A stretch of DNA of 64,000 nucleotides, taken from positions 210,277-274,276 of the forward strand of contig NZ_WXYN01000007.1 of assembly GCF_016881065.1 (NCBI RefSeq). The letters are read 5' to 3'. Shown piece by piece: positions 1 to 9,251 of this stretch. The translations under genes and the position numbers were made by a program. The notes beneath the pieces are model-generated. The model was given only the letters and a program-made list of their open reading frames with translations, searched no databases and was not told the origin of the DNA. Origin of the DNA: Planococcus soli (GTDB lineage Bacteria > Bacillota > Bacilli > Bacillales_A > Planococcaceae). Numbering within the stretch: the stretch's first letter is position 1; every line of letters begins with the position of its first letter.

Positions 1-730
1 TTTCGGTGCTTATAAGATGGGCAATGATGAAGAAATACTGGATTACGTGACATCAGCGAATATCGCCTGCGGCTTTCACGCCGGAGATCCAGCGACCATG
101 CGCAAAACAGTCAAATTGGCGCTCGAAAAAAATGTCGGCATCGGGGCTCATCCCGGACTTCAGGATTTGGTCGGCTTTGGCCGGCGGAATATTGCCTTGT
201 CCCCACAGGAAGCTTATGACCTCACCATCTATCAGATTGGAGCCCTATCCGGATTTGTCAAAGCTGAAGGCGGCCACCTGCAGCATGTGAAAGCACATGG
301 CGCTTTGTACAATATGGCGGTGAGAGATGCAGCCTTATCCGAAGCCATTGCAGAAGCGGTTTATAAGATCGACCCAGAACTGGTGCTCTTCGGCTTGTCA
401 GGCAGTGAAATTATCACAGCCGGCGAAAAAATAGGGCTGCGGACAGCCAATGAAGTGTTTTCAGATCGTACATATCAACCGGACGGATCATTGACGCCGC
501 GAACCCAAAGCAATGCGTTGATCACCGAACCCCAGATCGCCATCGAGCAGGTAATCCGAATGGTCAAGGAAAATAAAGTGGCAACTGTTAAAGGTGGGGA
601 TGCCGAACTTCAGGCAGAGACCATCTGCATCCACGGAGATGGCATTCACGCTCTTGATTTTGCCATCCAGATTTCAAAATCATTGAAAAGAGCCGGTATC
701 GAGATTGTAAAAGTGAGCGAATTCGTTTAA
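1..730 (+). CDS. pxpA: 5-oxoprolinase subunit A (LamB/YcsF family), 5' end outside the window
   Basis: The reading frame is already open at base 2 and reads [20 protein letters not shown], which in this family follows a short MKIDLNCDLGES-type N-terminus. The gene is therefore truncated by the window edge and the ATG at 17 is internal. The conserved CGFHAGDP block and the later [10 protein letters not shown] and [18 protein letters not shown] blocks are typical of PxpA. Known role: with PxpB and PxpC it forms the bacterial ATP-dependent 5-oxoprolinase that opens 5-oxoproline to glutamate in the cytosol. pxpB and pxpC are not visible and may lie upstream. It converges on the opp operon. Confidence 0.9.
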   Translation, partial: FGAYKMGNDEEILDYVTSANIACGFHAGDPATMRKTVKLALEKNVGIGAHPGLQDLVGFGRRNIALSPQEAYDLTIYQIGALSGFVKAEGGHLQHVKAHGALYNMAVRDAALSEAIAEAVYKIDPELVLFGLSGSEIITAGEKIGLRTANEVFSDRTYQPDGSLTPRTQSNALITEPQIAIEQVIRMVKENKVATVKGGDAELQAETICIHGDGIHALDFAIQISKSLKRAGIEIVKVSEFV

Positions 731-802
731 TACGAGCGATTGGAAAAAATGAAGAAGTAATATCTATAATCGCAATGCCTTGTTTGATGTTTTTGCTCAC
801 GC

Positions 803-842
803 AAAAAACCAGTAAAGCCGATTTTGGCCTTACTGGTTTTTT
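803..842. terminator. bidirectional intrinsic terminator between pxpA and oppD
   Basis: AAAAAACCAGTAA pairs with TTACTGGTTTTTT around a 14-base loop. T-runs lie on both sides, so it can serve both converging transcripts. Confidence 0.8.
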
Positions 843-856
843 AGAGAAAATAATAT

Positions 857-1888
857 TCAGAGCGAAGAGTTGCCCGTTTCCACAAGCTCAGCCGCCTCCT
901 CCGATGGTGCGATTCGGGGATCTTGAAGCCAGCAAGCAACAGAATGCCCAGTTTCAGATACCGTATCACGTGGTGTATACGTGTGGCATACCGTCATCGT
1001 ATGCGGACACCTGGCCGCAAATGCGCAGCCTTCCCCAAGCGTCGCCAAATTGGGTGGGGAGCCGGCAATCGGGAGCAGCGGCTGCGAGCGGTCTTCGTTA
1101 AGCTTGGGCATCGATTGCAGCAGACCCAACGTGTACGGATGCTGAGGATTATAAAAAATTTCATCCAAAGTTCCCTGCTCCACAATTTTTCCGCCGTACA
1201 TCACGGCTACGCGGTCAGCCATGTTGGCGACTACGCCAAGATCATGGGTGATCAAAATAATTGCAGTATCGGTTTTCTTTTGCAGATCTTTCATTAAATC
1301 CAGAATCTGTGCCTGGATTGTGACGTCAAGCGCTGTCGTCGGTTCATCCGCAATCAGCACCTTCGGGTTGCAGGCAAGCGCCAATGCGATGACGACGCGC
1401 TGCCTCATGCCTCCTGAAAACTGATGGGGGTAATTGTCGAGGCGGTTTTCTGCCTGCGGAATCCCGACCAGTTTGAGCATGTCCAGCGCCCGTTCACGAG
1501 CTTGCGCTTTCGTCACCTGCTCATGACGCTGAACGCCTTCCATGATCTGTTTGCCGACTTTCATCGTCGGATTCAAGGAAGTCATCGGATCCTGGAAGAC
1601 CATCGAGATTTCTGACCCCCGTAAATTGGTGACTTGGCGCTTGGTCATCTTCAGCAAACTTTCGCCGTTATAGACAATATCGCCTTTGGTTACTTCAGTA
1701 GTAGCTGTCGGCAATAGCTGCATGATGGATTTGGCAGTGACCGATTTGCCCGATCCCGACTCTCCGACGATGGCCAGTGTCTCCCCTTTTTTCAAATCAA
1801 AGCTTACACCCCGCACCGCTGTCAGTTTGCCGGTTTGGGTTTTAAATGCTACATGCAGGTTATCGACTGTCAAAATGGTGTTGCTCAT
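857..1888 (-). CDS. oppD: oligopeptide ABC transporter ATP-binding protein
   Basis: A 343-residue ABC ATPase of the OppD/DppD type. Walker A is GESGSGKS at about residues 42-49, the signature is FSGGMRQR, and Walker B with the D-loop reads VLIADEPTTALDV. The C-terminal oligopeptide-transporter extension carries the cysteine cluster CAFAARCPHTMTVC. It energises peptide import with OppB and OppC. The ATG follows GGGGAGGG, 13 bases after the oppC stop. It is the last gene of the unit; no oppF partner follows before the terminator at 803-842, so a second ATPase would have to come from elsewhere or the protein act as a homodimer (inference). Confidence 0.93.
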   Translation of the reverse strand: MSNTILTVDNLHVAFKTQTGKLTAVRGVSFDLKKGETLAIVGESGSGKSVTAKSIMQLLPTATTEVTKGDIVYNGESLLKMTKRQVTNLRGSEISMVFQDPMTSLNPTMKVGKQIMEGVQRHEQVTKAQARERALDMLKLVGIPQAENRLDNYPHQFSGGMRQRVVIALALACNPKVLIADEPTTALDVTIQAQILDLMKDLQKKTDTAIILITHDLGVVANMADRVAVMYGGKIVEQGTLDEIFYNPQHPYTLGLLQSMPKLNEDRSQPLLPIAGSPPNLATLGEGCAFAARCPHTMTVCHTYTPRDTVSETGHSVACWLQDPRIAPSEEAAELVETGNSSL

Positions 1889-1901
1889 GGTGAACCCTCC
1901 C

Positions 1902-2960
1902 CTATTTTCTCATTTTCGGATCTAATGCATCACGCAGTCCGTCGCCAAGCAAATTGAAAGAAATCATGATGATGCTGATGACCAAAGCCGGGAAAATCAG
2001 TTTATACGGGAAATACCGCATTGATTTATAGCCATCTTCGATCAATACACCAAGCGAGGCCAAAGGCGCCTGCAAACCGAGGCCTATAAAGCTAAGGAAC
2101 GCTTCAAAGAAAATAGCGGTCGGGATGGTGAACATGACCGTCACGATAATCGGTCCCATGACATTCGGCAAGAGATGCTTGGAAATCAGCCGTGGATTCG
2201 AAGCGCCGAGCGTCCGTGAAGCCAGCACAAATTCCTGACCTTTCAGCTGCAGCACCTGCCCCCGTACTACACGCGCCATGCCAACCCATCCGGTGATGAC
2301 CATTGCGAGAATAATAGAGGTAATGCCGGGTTCCAGCACCAGTATGAATAGGATGATAACAATCAAATTTGGAATCCCCATGAGAATTTCAATGATCCGC
2401 TGCATGACATTGTCAATGCGCCCTCCGTAGAAGGAAGAGATGCCGCCGTAAATGACTCCGATTACCAAATCGAGAAAAGCTGCCACTAAAGCGATGAACA
2501 GGGAAATCTGCGTGCCTTTCCAAACCCGCGTCCAAAGATCACGGCCGAATTCATCCGTACCAAACCAATAATTAATTTGGACATCCCGTTCTGCGTATTG
2601 ATCCACTCCCTGCGAATCCTGGCCATTAAAACCGAGCCATTCCATGCCTTGTACTTTTGGCGGCATATTGGAATGGACCAAATTCTGTTCGCGATAGGAA
2701 AATTCATTCATGCTGGGTCCGATCAACGCTAAAGCAATCAACAGAACGAGCATGATCAACGAGATCATCGCACCTTTATTTTTGACGAGACGCTGAAAAG
2801 CTTCTTTCCAGAAAGATACCGAAGGCGTACCGATTTCCTCGCTTTTTCGTTGATCGAGCGGTGCTTTTACAAACAAGTCTGATGGAATTTCGTCATAGGC
2901 ATATTGATTTTGCGCCTGCAGGTCCTGATGAGGGGGAAGGTGCGGCGTATTTCCTGTCAT
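1902..2960 (-). CDS. oppC: oligopeptide ABC transporter permease, OppC/DppC type
   Basis: A 352-residue inner membrane permease. It has a cytosolic N-terminal tail of about 70 residues, a first membrane segment near residues 78-98 (MISLIMLVLLIALALIG), a large extracytoplasmic loop, and then the BPD_transp_1 domain with the EAA-type loop around ASRTLGASNPRLISKHLLPN. It pairs with OppB to form the channel. The start overlaps the oppB stop by four bases (ATGA), a sign of translational coupling. Confidence 0.93.
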   Translation of the reverse strand: MTGNTPHLPPHQDLQAQNQYAYDEIPSDLFVKAPLDQRKSEEIGTPSVSFWKEAFQRLVKNKGAMISLIMLVLLIALALIGPSMNEFSYREQNLVHSNMPPKVQGMEWLGFNGQDSQGVDQYAERDVQINYWFGTDEFGRDLWTRVWKGTQISLFIALVAAFLDLVIGVIYGGISSFYGGRIDNVMQRIIEILMGIPNLIVIILFILVLEPGITSIILAMVITGWVGMARVVRGQVLQLKGQEFVLASRTLGASNPRLISKHLLPNVMGPIIVTVMFTIPTAIFFEAFLSFIGLGLQAPLASLGVLIEDGYKSMRYFPYKLIFPALVISIIMISFNLLGDGLRDALDPKMRK

Positions 2961-3886
2961 GCTGATTCCCCCTTATAATTGATGCGTGGATCCAGGAAGC
3001 TGTAGATAATATCTACGACAAATACCACTAAAATGAACAAGGCACTGTAGAAAATGGTAATTCCCATGATGACGCTGTAATCCAATACAAGAATTGATAA
3101 TGTGAATTGCTCACCAAGTCCTGGTACCGCAAATATTTTTTCGATGACCAAAGTTCCGGTCATAATAGACACGGCGAGCGGCCCAAGCATAGTGACAACC
3201 GGGATCAGCGCATTGCGGATGACGTGCTTGACGATGACCTGGTTTTCTTTCAGTCCCTTTGCTCTGGCCGTAATGATATAGTCCTGGCCGATCACTTCGA
3301 GCATTTCACTGCGGATAAAACGGGCAACTGTAGCCGTCACTGTCACTGATAGGGCAATGGACGGCAACAGCGTACTGGAATAGCCTTCCCATAAAGCGAC
3401 TGGCAGCCATTCCAACTTAACGCCAACATAATATTGCAGCAATGCCGCAAAGACAAATGACGGAATTGACATCCCTAAAACAGCTAAAGTTACAGAGCCA
3501 TAATCTAAGATCGAATTGTGCCTCAGGGCAGAAACGATCCCCAAAACAAGGCCGATAATTGCCCCGATAACCAAAGCCTGCAGCCCGATGAATGCAGATG
3601 GGCCGATCCGGTCGCTGATCATGCTTGTGACGGTACGGCCTTCATGTTGGAACGAATAACCCAAATCACCCTGCACCAAATTGCCAATATACTGTATGTA
3701 TTGGATGGCGACTGGCTGATCCAGTCCGTATTTGGCATTCAAGATCGCCAGTTGGCTTTCGGTCAATTTTTCCGGGTTAGTAAACGGCGTTCCTGGCAGC
3801 AGCTGCATCAGGAAAAAAGTCGCTGTTACAATAATGAAAAGCGTAATAAGCATAAAGCCGATCCGCTGCAATAAATAACGTTTCAT
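2957..3886 (-). CDS. oppB: oligopeptide ABC transporter permease, OppB/DppB type
   Basis: A 309-residue permease. The N-terminal membrane segment MKRYLLQRIGFMLITLFIIV and the following LLPGTPF motif are hallmarks of the OppB family. The EAA loop reads IITARAKGLKENQVIVKHVIRNALIP. It forms the other half of the transmembrane channel. About 360 bases separate it from oppA, and that gap holds the oppA terminator and a repeat element. oppB-C-D may therefore be transcribed by read-through from oppA at a lower level (inference). Confidence 0.93.
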   Translation of the reverse strand: MKRYLLQRIGFMLITLFIIVTATFFLMQLLPGTPFTNPEKLTESQLAILNAKYGLDQPVAIQYIQYIGNLVQGDLGYSFQHEGRTVTSMISDRIGPSAFIGLQALVIGAIIGLVLGIVSALRHNSILDYGSVTLAVLGMSIPSFVFAALLQYYVGVKLEWLPVALWEGYSSTLLPSIALSVTVTATVARFIRSEMLEVIGQDYIITARAKGLKENQVIVKHVIRNALIPVVTMLGPLAVSIMTGTLVIEKIFAVPGLGEQFTLSILVLDYSVIMGITIFYSALFILVVFVVDIIYSFLDPRINYKGESA

Positions 3887-3914
3887 GCGAACACCTCAGT
3901 TCTGTAGGGTGATG

Positions 3915-4177
3915 AGAAAAGCGCAAGCGCCCGGGTAGCTCTGACGGGCATAAGACAGACCAGCGAAGTGGCGTGTTTTCAGCCGCACAACACGAAAAGT
4001 GAAAGTGCCTGTTCAGCTCTGACAGGTGTAAGACGACCTGGCGAAGCGGCGTGTTTTCAGCCGCACAGCCAGATTGGCTTACATCCCGAAGAGCTAGGCA
4101 CTGCAACTGGACAACGGGTTGGCTTATGACCCGAAGAGCTGGGTGCTGGAGCCTGGACAATATAGAAAAGCGCAAGC
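3915..4177. repeat. composite palindromic intergenic repeat between oppA and oppB
   Basis: The element is framed by a 14-bp direct repeat, AGAAAAGCGCAAGC, at 3915-3928 and 4164-4177. A 19-bp motif, GCGTGTTTTCAGCCGCACA, occurs at 3971-3989 and again at 4049-4067. The left arm (AAGCGCCCGGGTAGCTCTGACGGGCATAAG) is imperfectly inverted at about 4109-4146. It reads as one full and one partial copy of a dispersed palindromic repeat of the type common between Bacillales genes. No protein is expected here. Confidence 0.7.
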
Positions 4178-4181
4178 TATC

Positions 4182-4222
4182 AAAAATACGAGGGCATCCG
4201 GAAACCGGCTACACCCTCGTAT
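4182..4222 (-). terminator. terminator of oppA
   Basis: Read on the minus strand, ATACGAGGG pairs with CCCTCGTAT around an inner CCGG-TTT-CCGG hairpin, followed by five T. It sits between the oppA stop and the repeat element, so it would limit read-through into oppBCD and favour excess binding protein. Confidence 0.8.
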
Positions 4223-4244
4223 CTATAAGCTGTAAACCTGTCTT

Positions 4245-5894
4245 CTATTCTTCGATCGTCACCCATTTATAAGAGAACGAAGCTCCTGTTGGATGCACCA
4301 ATAGATCTTTAATTTTGCTTCTCATTAAGACTGCTGCGCCTTCCTGGTAAAGCGGTACGATGGCTGCATCTTCTTCCAGCAGGATTTTCTCAATGTCTAG
4401 CAGCATTTGATAGCGAGCTTCAAGATCTGTTTCAGTTCGAGCTGATGCTACCAACTCTTCCAATTCGGCATTCGAGTAATCCATGCGGTTAGCCGATCCG
4501 CCTTCAAGCCACATATCCAAATAAGTCATCGGATCGCTGTAATCCGGTCCCCATGAAGATAGAGACAAATCGTAATCGATCGCTTTTTCAATTTCCAAAC
4601 GCTGAGCAAAAGGAACGGCTTTGATTTCTAATTTAAATCCTGGAAGATTGTCTTCCAATTGTGCCTGAATATACTCGGCCACTTTTTTATGGTCTTCTGA
4701 ATCTGCAATGTTGATGGATACAGTAACTTCAGTTTCGCCAGTTTCCTGTAAGCCCGTTTCCCAAAGCGCCTGTGCTTCTTCGAGTGTGCCTGTGTTAAAG
4801 TCTCCGTTCAAGTCCCGGAAATCTTCACCTGATGGCGAGTTGAAGAATCCTTTCGGAACCACACCGTTTAATGCTGTAGAACCGTTCTTCAGAATAACAT
4901 CCGTTAAGCTTTCTTTATCGATCGCCATGTTGACTGCCTGGCGAATGTTTTTATTGCCCAATACCGGATGGTTATGGTTAAAGCGAAGGAAAATGATTTC
5001 CGGCTCTAAAATCGTTTCAAAGTTTTCATCGTCTTTGTTCTGGTCAACAGCCTCTGAACTTAAAACAATGCGGTCCACTTTGTTTGTTTCATACAAATTG
5101 ATGCCCGCTGCCGGATCTTTGACTACATAGGCATTGATCGCATCCAGTTGAACGGATTCCGCATCCCAGTAATCTTCGTTCTTCTCGTATTTCCATCCTT
5201 GTTCGTGCGTCCAGTCAACCAATGTGAATGGTCCGTTGAATAGGATGTTCTCTGCTTCCAGCGCATACTGGTCGCCTTGCTCTTCAACAAACTTCTGGTT
5301 TTGAGGAAGGAAAGTCGGGAATGTCAGCAATGACTGGAACAATGGGTTCGCTGCTTCCAACGTAACTTCCAGTGTTTTTTCGTCAATTGCTTTAACACCC
5401 AGGTCTTCTGCGTCCATTTCTTCGTTCATGACCGCTTCAGCGTTTTTGATGCCTGCTGTAACAAACATGAAATTATACGGGCTTGCATCTTTCATGACGC
5501 GTTTCCATGCGTATTCAAAATCCTGTGCCGTAACCGGATCTCCATTGCTCCAGTTGGAATCGCGCAATGTAAACGTGTGGACGATCTGGTCTTCACTTTC
5601 TGTATGCTCTGTTACTAAAGCTTCAATTGGCTCATGGTTCTCATCTTGGCGGTAAAGCCCTTCGTTGACGTTGTTCAATACCGTAAAGGCAATGCCGTCA
5701 TGAGCTTTTGTCGAATCTAAAGTAGGGATATCAGCTGTGGTTGAAATGTTCAATACTTGCCCAGTTTCCCCTTCCCCTTCTGCTGCTGCGCCTTCTTCGC
5801 TCGAGCTTTCCGAAGAATTGAAATTACATCCTGATAAAAATAAAATAAATGCGATCATAATCATTAAAATCTGTGTACTTCTCTTTCTCCCCAT
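4245..5894 (-). CDS. oppA: peptide-binding lipoprotein of the opp transporter (SBP_bac_5)
   Basis: A 549-residue family 5 solute-binding protein. I start it at the ATG at 5894, behind GGGGGTAGGAAA, giving MGRKRSTQILMIMIAFILFLSGCNF: a type II signal peptide with lipobox LSGC, lipidated at Cys23. A longer frame extends to 5981 but adds a non-signal sequence. After a Ser/Glu-rich linker the mature domain shows the family blocks NVNEGLYRQDENH and FTLRDSNWSNGDPVTAQDFEYAWKR. It captures oligopeptides outside the membrane and delivers them to OppBC. Its own terminator follows at 4182-4222. Confidence 0.93.
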   Translation of the reverse strand: MGRKRSTQILMIMIAFILFLSGCNFNSSESSSEEGAAAEGEGETGQVLNISTTADIPTLDSTKAHDGIAFTVLNNVNEGLYRQDENHEPIEALVTEHTESEDQIVHTFTLRDSNWSNGDPVTAQDFEYAWKRVMKDASPYNFMFVTAGIKNAEAVMNEEMDAEDLGVKAIDEKTLEVTLEAANPLFQSLLTFPTFLPQNQKFVEEQGDQYALEAENILFNGPFTLVDWTHEQGWKYEKNEDYWDAESVQLDAINAYVVKDPAAGINLYETNKVDRIVLSSEAVDQNKDDENFETILEPEIIFLRFNHNHPVLGNKNIRQAVNMAIDKESLTDVILKNGSTALNGVVPKGFFNSPSGEDFRDLNGDFNTGTLEEAQALWETGLQETGETEVTVSINIADSEDHKKVAEYIQAQLEDNLPGFKLEIKAVPFAQRLEIEKAIDYDLSLSSWGPDYSDPMTYLDMWLEGGSANRMDYSNAELEELVASARTETDLEARYQMLLDIEKILLEEDAAIVPLYQEGAAVLMRSKIKDLLVHPTGASFSYKWVTIEE

Positions 5895-6029
5895 TTTCCT
5901 ACCCCCAATTTTTTGATTATTCTTTATAATCATAATTGTTATTGTAAAATTTGGCAACAAGATGTTTAAATTTTCAAACATATATATTTCATGGTAACCT
6001 TGAAATACATATGGAAAGGATCGATTTTC

Positions 6030-6401
6030 ATGAATTTCAGAAATATTTTATTGTCGATTTCATTAGGCAGCTCGTTTATTTTGCCTTTCTTCCTATACAA
6101 GGAGTGGTCCGTTGCAAACTGGTTTGATGCTTTATTTTTGATTGGGCTTTTGCTGATTATGGCCTATTTTGCCATGGTATTGATCGAAGGCCAGTTTTTC
6201 ACAGCGTTTTTCAAAAGCACTCAAAACTTTTTTGCAAAAATAAATAAAAAAGATAGTTTGATTCGGGAAAGTGAAAAACGCACTTCTGATTCGGTAGATT
6301 ATCGAAAAGAATTCCCAAACAGAAAATCGTTTCTTCAGATAGGCCTGTTTTTTTGCATTGGCAGTTTGCTGATTTCCTCTGTCATGTATTATTTGAATTA
6401 G
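6030..6401 (+). CDS. small membrane protein of the DUF3899 type
   Basis: A 123-residue protein with three predicted membrane segments: about residues 5-21 (ILLSISLGSSFILPFF), 30-50 (ALFLIGLLLIMAYFAMVLI) and 100-119 near the C-terminus (FLQIGLFFCIGSLLISSVMYY). The middle is basic and polar. The start at 6030 follows GGAAAGGA at normal distance, which is better than the frame's first ATG at 5991. It is divergent from oppA. The overall pattern matches DUF3899 membrane proteins often seen beside opp genes in Bacilli. Function unknown. Confidence 0.7.
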   Translation: MNFRNILLSISLGSSFILPFFLYKEWSVANWFDALFLIGLLLIMAYFAMVLIEGQFFTAFFKSTQNFFAKINKKDSLIRESEKRTSDSVDYRKEFPNRKSFLQIGLFFCIGSLLISSVMYYLN

Positions 6402-6417
6402 AAAAATTAAAACCGAC

Positions 6418-6457
6418 AAAAAACGGCAATGCCCCTTCTCCGGGCATTGCCGTTTTT
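6418..6457. terminator. bidirectional terminator
   Basis: AAAAAACGGCAATGCCC pairs with GGGCATTGCCGTTTTT around TTCTCC. It separates the converging DUF3899 and Nudix genes. Confidence 0.88.
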
Positions 6458-6465
6458 ATGCAAAA

Positions 6466-7101
6466 TCACGCTAGGCCTCTTAACTGCCGCCCAATCGACT
6501 CTACAATTTTTTCTAAATAACCGGTACTGTGCGGCACCAAGTCTTTTAAACCAATTGCCCTTTCAAACAACTTTTTTCTGCCATCCGAAGTTATTTCAAA
6601 GCCTTCAACGTTCACTTTTTCTTTTGTTCCCGTAAATAATGCCGCTAATGCCTCAAAGTCCGCCTTTGCCATGCCGGACACTTCTTCCAGCTGCAACTCA
6701 AACCTTAGGTCAATGTTCTCCAAATCCTTATATAAGAAACAGTGGCAGCGTTCATTATCGATAAAACCGGACAACGCTATTTGATCCTTAATGATCCCCA
6801 TCGGAGTCAGTTCTTCAAAACCCACTCCAATTCCGAGCTCTTCTTGGACTTCGCGGATCCCATCTTCGACTGTTTCGTCCGCCAATAAATGGCCCGCTGC
6901 CGTGATATCGAACAGCCCTGGAAAATCTTTCTTTCCATCACTCCGCAGCTGCAGATAGACAACATTTCTGCCGCCTTGCCGTCCCGCAACCCAGCAATGG
7001 AAAGTTTCATGCCAATAGCCTTTTTCATGGACAGTCTGGCGGTCAGCGATGCCCTTAGGCGTTCCCTGTTCATCGTAAATGCAAAGTTTCTCAGTCTCCA
7101 T
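6466..7101 (-). CDS. Nudix hydrolase, isopentenyl-diphosphate-isomerase-like subgroup
   Basis: A 211-residue protein. The Nudix box GX5EX7REUXEEXGU is read from GHLLADETVEDGIREVQEEL and the following GI, at about residues 69-91, so the metal-binding glutamates are present. The N-terminal YDEQGTPKGIADRQTVHEKGYWHETFHCWV block is typical of the Nudix group that resembles IPP isomerase. An upstream ATG at 7107 sits too close to AAGGGG; the ATG at 7101 has better spacing. Substrate unknown. The gene stands alone, with its stop next to a bidirectional terminator. Confidence 0.85.
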   Translation of the reverse strand: METEKLCIYDEQGTPKGIADRQTVHEKGYWHETFHCWVAGRQGGRNVVYLQLRSDGKKDFPGLFDITAAGHLLADETVEDGIREVQEELGIGVGFEELTPMGIIKDQIALSGFIDNERCHCFLYKDLENIDLRFELQLEEVSGMAKADFEALAALFTGTKEKVNVEGFEITSDGRKKLFERAIGLKDLVPHSTGYLEKIVESIGRQLRGLA

Positions 7102-7187
7102 TTTCATGCCCCTTTTTCTTTTAGCCTAGCAAAAAACCAGCCGGTCCTCCTGCTGGCTTCCGTTCATTCCAATTAAGTTTCTTTCAA

Positions 7188-7652
7188 CTACGTATATTGA
7201 TTAAAGCGGGCATCATCTGGTGCCACGTGCTTGATAAACAACAAATCTTCTTCCGTAATGTCCGGAACGAAAAATTCAGTACCCCAATGCTCCGATGAGA
7301 AAATGTGCTGCTCTTCTTTGCTCAGGAAAACTGAAAACCACTTGAGTTTTTTCTTTCTGCTGACGTGTTGGGTCATCAGGAATTCAGCGATGTCCAGCGT
7401 CAGAAGACCAGAAAAAATCGTCATGCCCTGCTTTTCGTTGGTATCGAATAACCCAGGCAAGTGGGATGTCAGATCTTCAATTGTTTCCGTTTCTTCATTG
7501 AAGCAATGAATTTCAAAAAGATCAGATTTAGCCAGGAAATATTCCATCAGCAGGAGCCAGTAATCATAGTTCCCGATAGCCGGCATCCGATCCGTTTCTC
7601 GTTCGCCCAGAAATTCGGTAAGTTCAAACTGCAATTGTGTTTTAAGTTCCAT
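7188..7652 (-). CDS. hypothetical protein, 154 residues
   Basis: I do not recognise the family. The protein is acidic and soluble, with no signal peptide or membrane segment and no obvious catalytic motif. It contains aromatic-rich stretches such as NYDYWLLLMEYFLAKSDLFE. The start is supported by GGTGAAGGAG six to eight bases upstream. It lies 34 bases downstream of the HAD gene and could be cotranscribed with it. Composition resembles its neighbours. Confidence 0.75.
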   Translation of the reverse strand: MELKTQLQFELTEFLGERETDRMPAIGNYDYWLLLMEYFLAKSDLFEIHCFNEETETIEDLTSHLPGLFDTNEKQGMTIFSGLLTLDIAEFLMTQHVSRKKKLKWFSVFLSKEEQHIFSSEHWGTEFFVPDITEEDLLFIKHVAPDDARFNQYT

Positions 7653-7686
7653 GCTCCTTCACCTGCCCTTTTCTCCCTTTAGCTCA

Positions 7687-8358
7687 TTACGGCTCTGCGT
7701 TTAAGCGCTCTATCCACCCAGTGACTTCGTGTAAGCCGTCAATTTCTCCATCAGCCTCCAGACATCTCCAGTGATGATCTTTTTTCCAGATGGCTTTCAT
7801 ACCAACTGCTTTTGCAGCCTCAATATCATTTTTCGGATGATCTCCGACATACACTGCCTCGTCCGGTGAAACGCCCAAGCTTGCCAGCGCTTTAAAGAAA
7901 ATAGCGGCATCCGGTTTTGCCAATCCTTCCCATTCAGAAATAAGTATTTCTTCAAAATGGCCTTCGATTCCCAAAGCCTGAATATTATCCAGCTGAAATT
8001 GGCCTCTGCCGTTAGTGATCATCCCTAAGCGGAGAGTTTGCCGGGACAGGTTCTCGAGCATGCTGTCCAACTCCGGATACGGTACGCAATGATACTTAAA
8101 GTTGGATACGTAGTCAGCCAGCAAAGTTTGCCAGTCTACACCTCTAATATCCAACTCTTTGGTTAACTGTTGATAAACCCGGTCTTTCCAGACATAGCCT
8201 TTGGCATCCAACTCGATAAACCGGTCGATAAAAAGATCTTTCGGTATATGCTGCACATGCTCGGCTAACCTGTTGTACTGATCCTCTACAAATGCAGCCA
8301 AGGAGCTGTCCCGATCTAATAAGGTCCCATCCAAATCAAAAATAACGGCTTTAATCAT
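7687..8358 (-). CDS. HAD-superfamily phosphatase
   Basis: A 223-residue HAD hydrolase. Motif I is DLDGT (Asp nucleophile at residue 9), motif II is MITNGRG, and motif III/IV is AKPDAAIFFKAL followed by YVGDHPKNDIEAAKAVGM. The helical cap between motifs I and II is of the subfamily IA type. Such enzymes dephosphorylate small metabolites; the substrate cannot be read from sequence. The ATG follows AGGAG. It is 18 bases downstream of the NAT-like gene and probably cotranscribed. Confidence 0.9.
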   Translation of the reverse strand: MIKAVIFDLDGTLLDRDSSLAAFVEDQYNRLAEHVQHIPKDLFIDRFIELDAKGYVWKDRVYQQLTKELDIRGVDWQTLLADYVSNFKYHCVPYPELDSMLENLSRQTLRLGMITNGRGQFQLDNIQALGIEGHFEEILISEWEGLAKPDAAIFFKALASLGVSPDEAVYVGDHPKNDIEAAKAVGMKAIWKKDHHWRCLEADGEIDGLHEVTGWIERLNAEP

Positions 8359-8376
8359 TCCAATTCTCCTATCCCA

Positions 8377-9150
8377 TCATTCGCTGCTTCCCAGATTCAG
8401 CCGCTGGTAAAATCCCAGCGATTCTTTCAGAAACTCTTTGTCGTAATGCGTTTTTTCATGTATTCGTTCTACCCATTCCTCCAGTGTTTCAATCGCGCTG
8501 TCGGGATGGAGCCCAGTGCTTGTACTCATAAAACTTTTCCAATTATCGAATTCCCAGTGGACGGTTTCGCTACTTTCCCACAGCCGAACTTCCACCAGCG
8601 GTTCCGGATGGATATGGTGCTGGGAATATTCAGCGGCCTCTAGGAAATCTGCCCGTTCAACAGGTTCCATTTCATAGATCTGATTGGACTGTTTGCCGTT
8701 AGGCCGATAATAAATGACTTCTACCCCTTTACCCGCTTGCTTTACTTGAACTTCCGCTCCAGGGAAAAACCCTGACAGTCTGCCGCCTTGGAACTCCGGT
8801 CGATCTGCATCCACCAGGATTGGCTGAATCCACTGGTCGCCCAAATCACATAGAAATCTGCGGCCATCCCGGTCTTCGGCCATGATCGCTGCATGGGCCT
8901 GTTCCGTGCCCAGTTCGCTTCCCACCGGGTAGGCTCTGACGCCGGCTCCATCAAAAGCTGCCAGCAGCCAAATGGCCAAATCAAAACAATTGCCGGTGAT
9001 GCCGTATTGGTCATGATGCTGTTTCATCAGTTCCACACTGCGCTGCTTCTTTTCACCTGACCGTTGATAGTACCAAGCTTTCGTTAAGGTCTCCATCGGA
9101 AAATCATCAAACTGCCGCCATATGGAAAGTATTTCTTCCGGTGCTTCCAT
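8377..9150 (-). CDS. arylamine N-acetyltransferase-like / transglutaminase-fold protein
   Basis: A 257-residue soluble protein. The order GNCFDLAIWLLAAF (Cys), EQAHAAIMAEDRDGRRFLCDLGDQW (His, then Asp) reproduces the Cys-His-Asp triad layout of arylamine N-acetyltransferases, with Cys near 54, His near 86 and Asp near 101. Overall similarity to a named enzyme is weak, so I call the fold and triad only. An acetyl-CoA-dependent role is possible but unproven. The ATG has GAAGGTGG upstream. It is the first gene of a possible three-gene unit with the HAD and hypothetical genes. Confidence 0.65.
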   Translation of the reverse strand: MEAPEEILSIWRQFDDFPMETLTKAWYYQRSGEKKQRSVELMKQHHDQYGITGNCFDLAIWLLAAFDGAGVRAYPVGSELGTEQAHAAIMAEDRDGRRFLCDLGDQWIQPILVDADRPEFQGGRLSGFFPGAEVQVKQAGKGVEVIYYRPNGKQSNQIYEMEPVERADFLEAAEYSQHHIHPEPLVEVRLWESSETVHWEFDNWKSFMSTSTGLHPDSAIETLEEWVERIHEKTHYDKEFLKESLGFYQRLNLGSSE

Positions 9151-9251
9151 TTTTCCACCTTCTCTTTTTTCGTATGGCTATTACTTCTCTTTTTTCTTTA
9201 GAAAGTCCTTCATATAAAAATGAACTTAAGTTATTTAACTTCTTTAGGCAG

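Noticed and set aside
3777-4175. A 132-residue minus-strand frame between oppA and oppB
   Set aside because: It consists of translated palindromic repeats (the same peptide twice) and overlaps oppB; no start signal.
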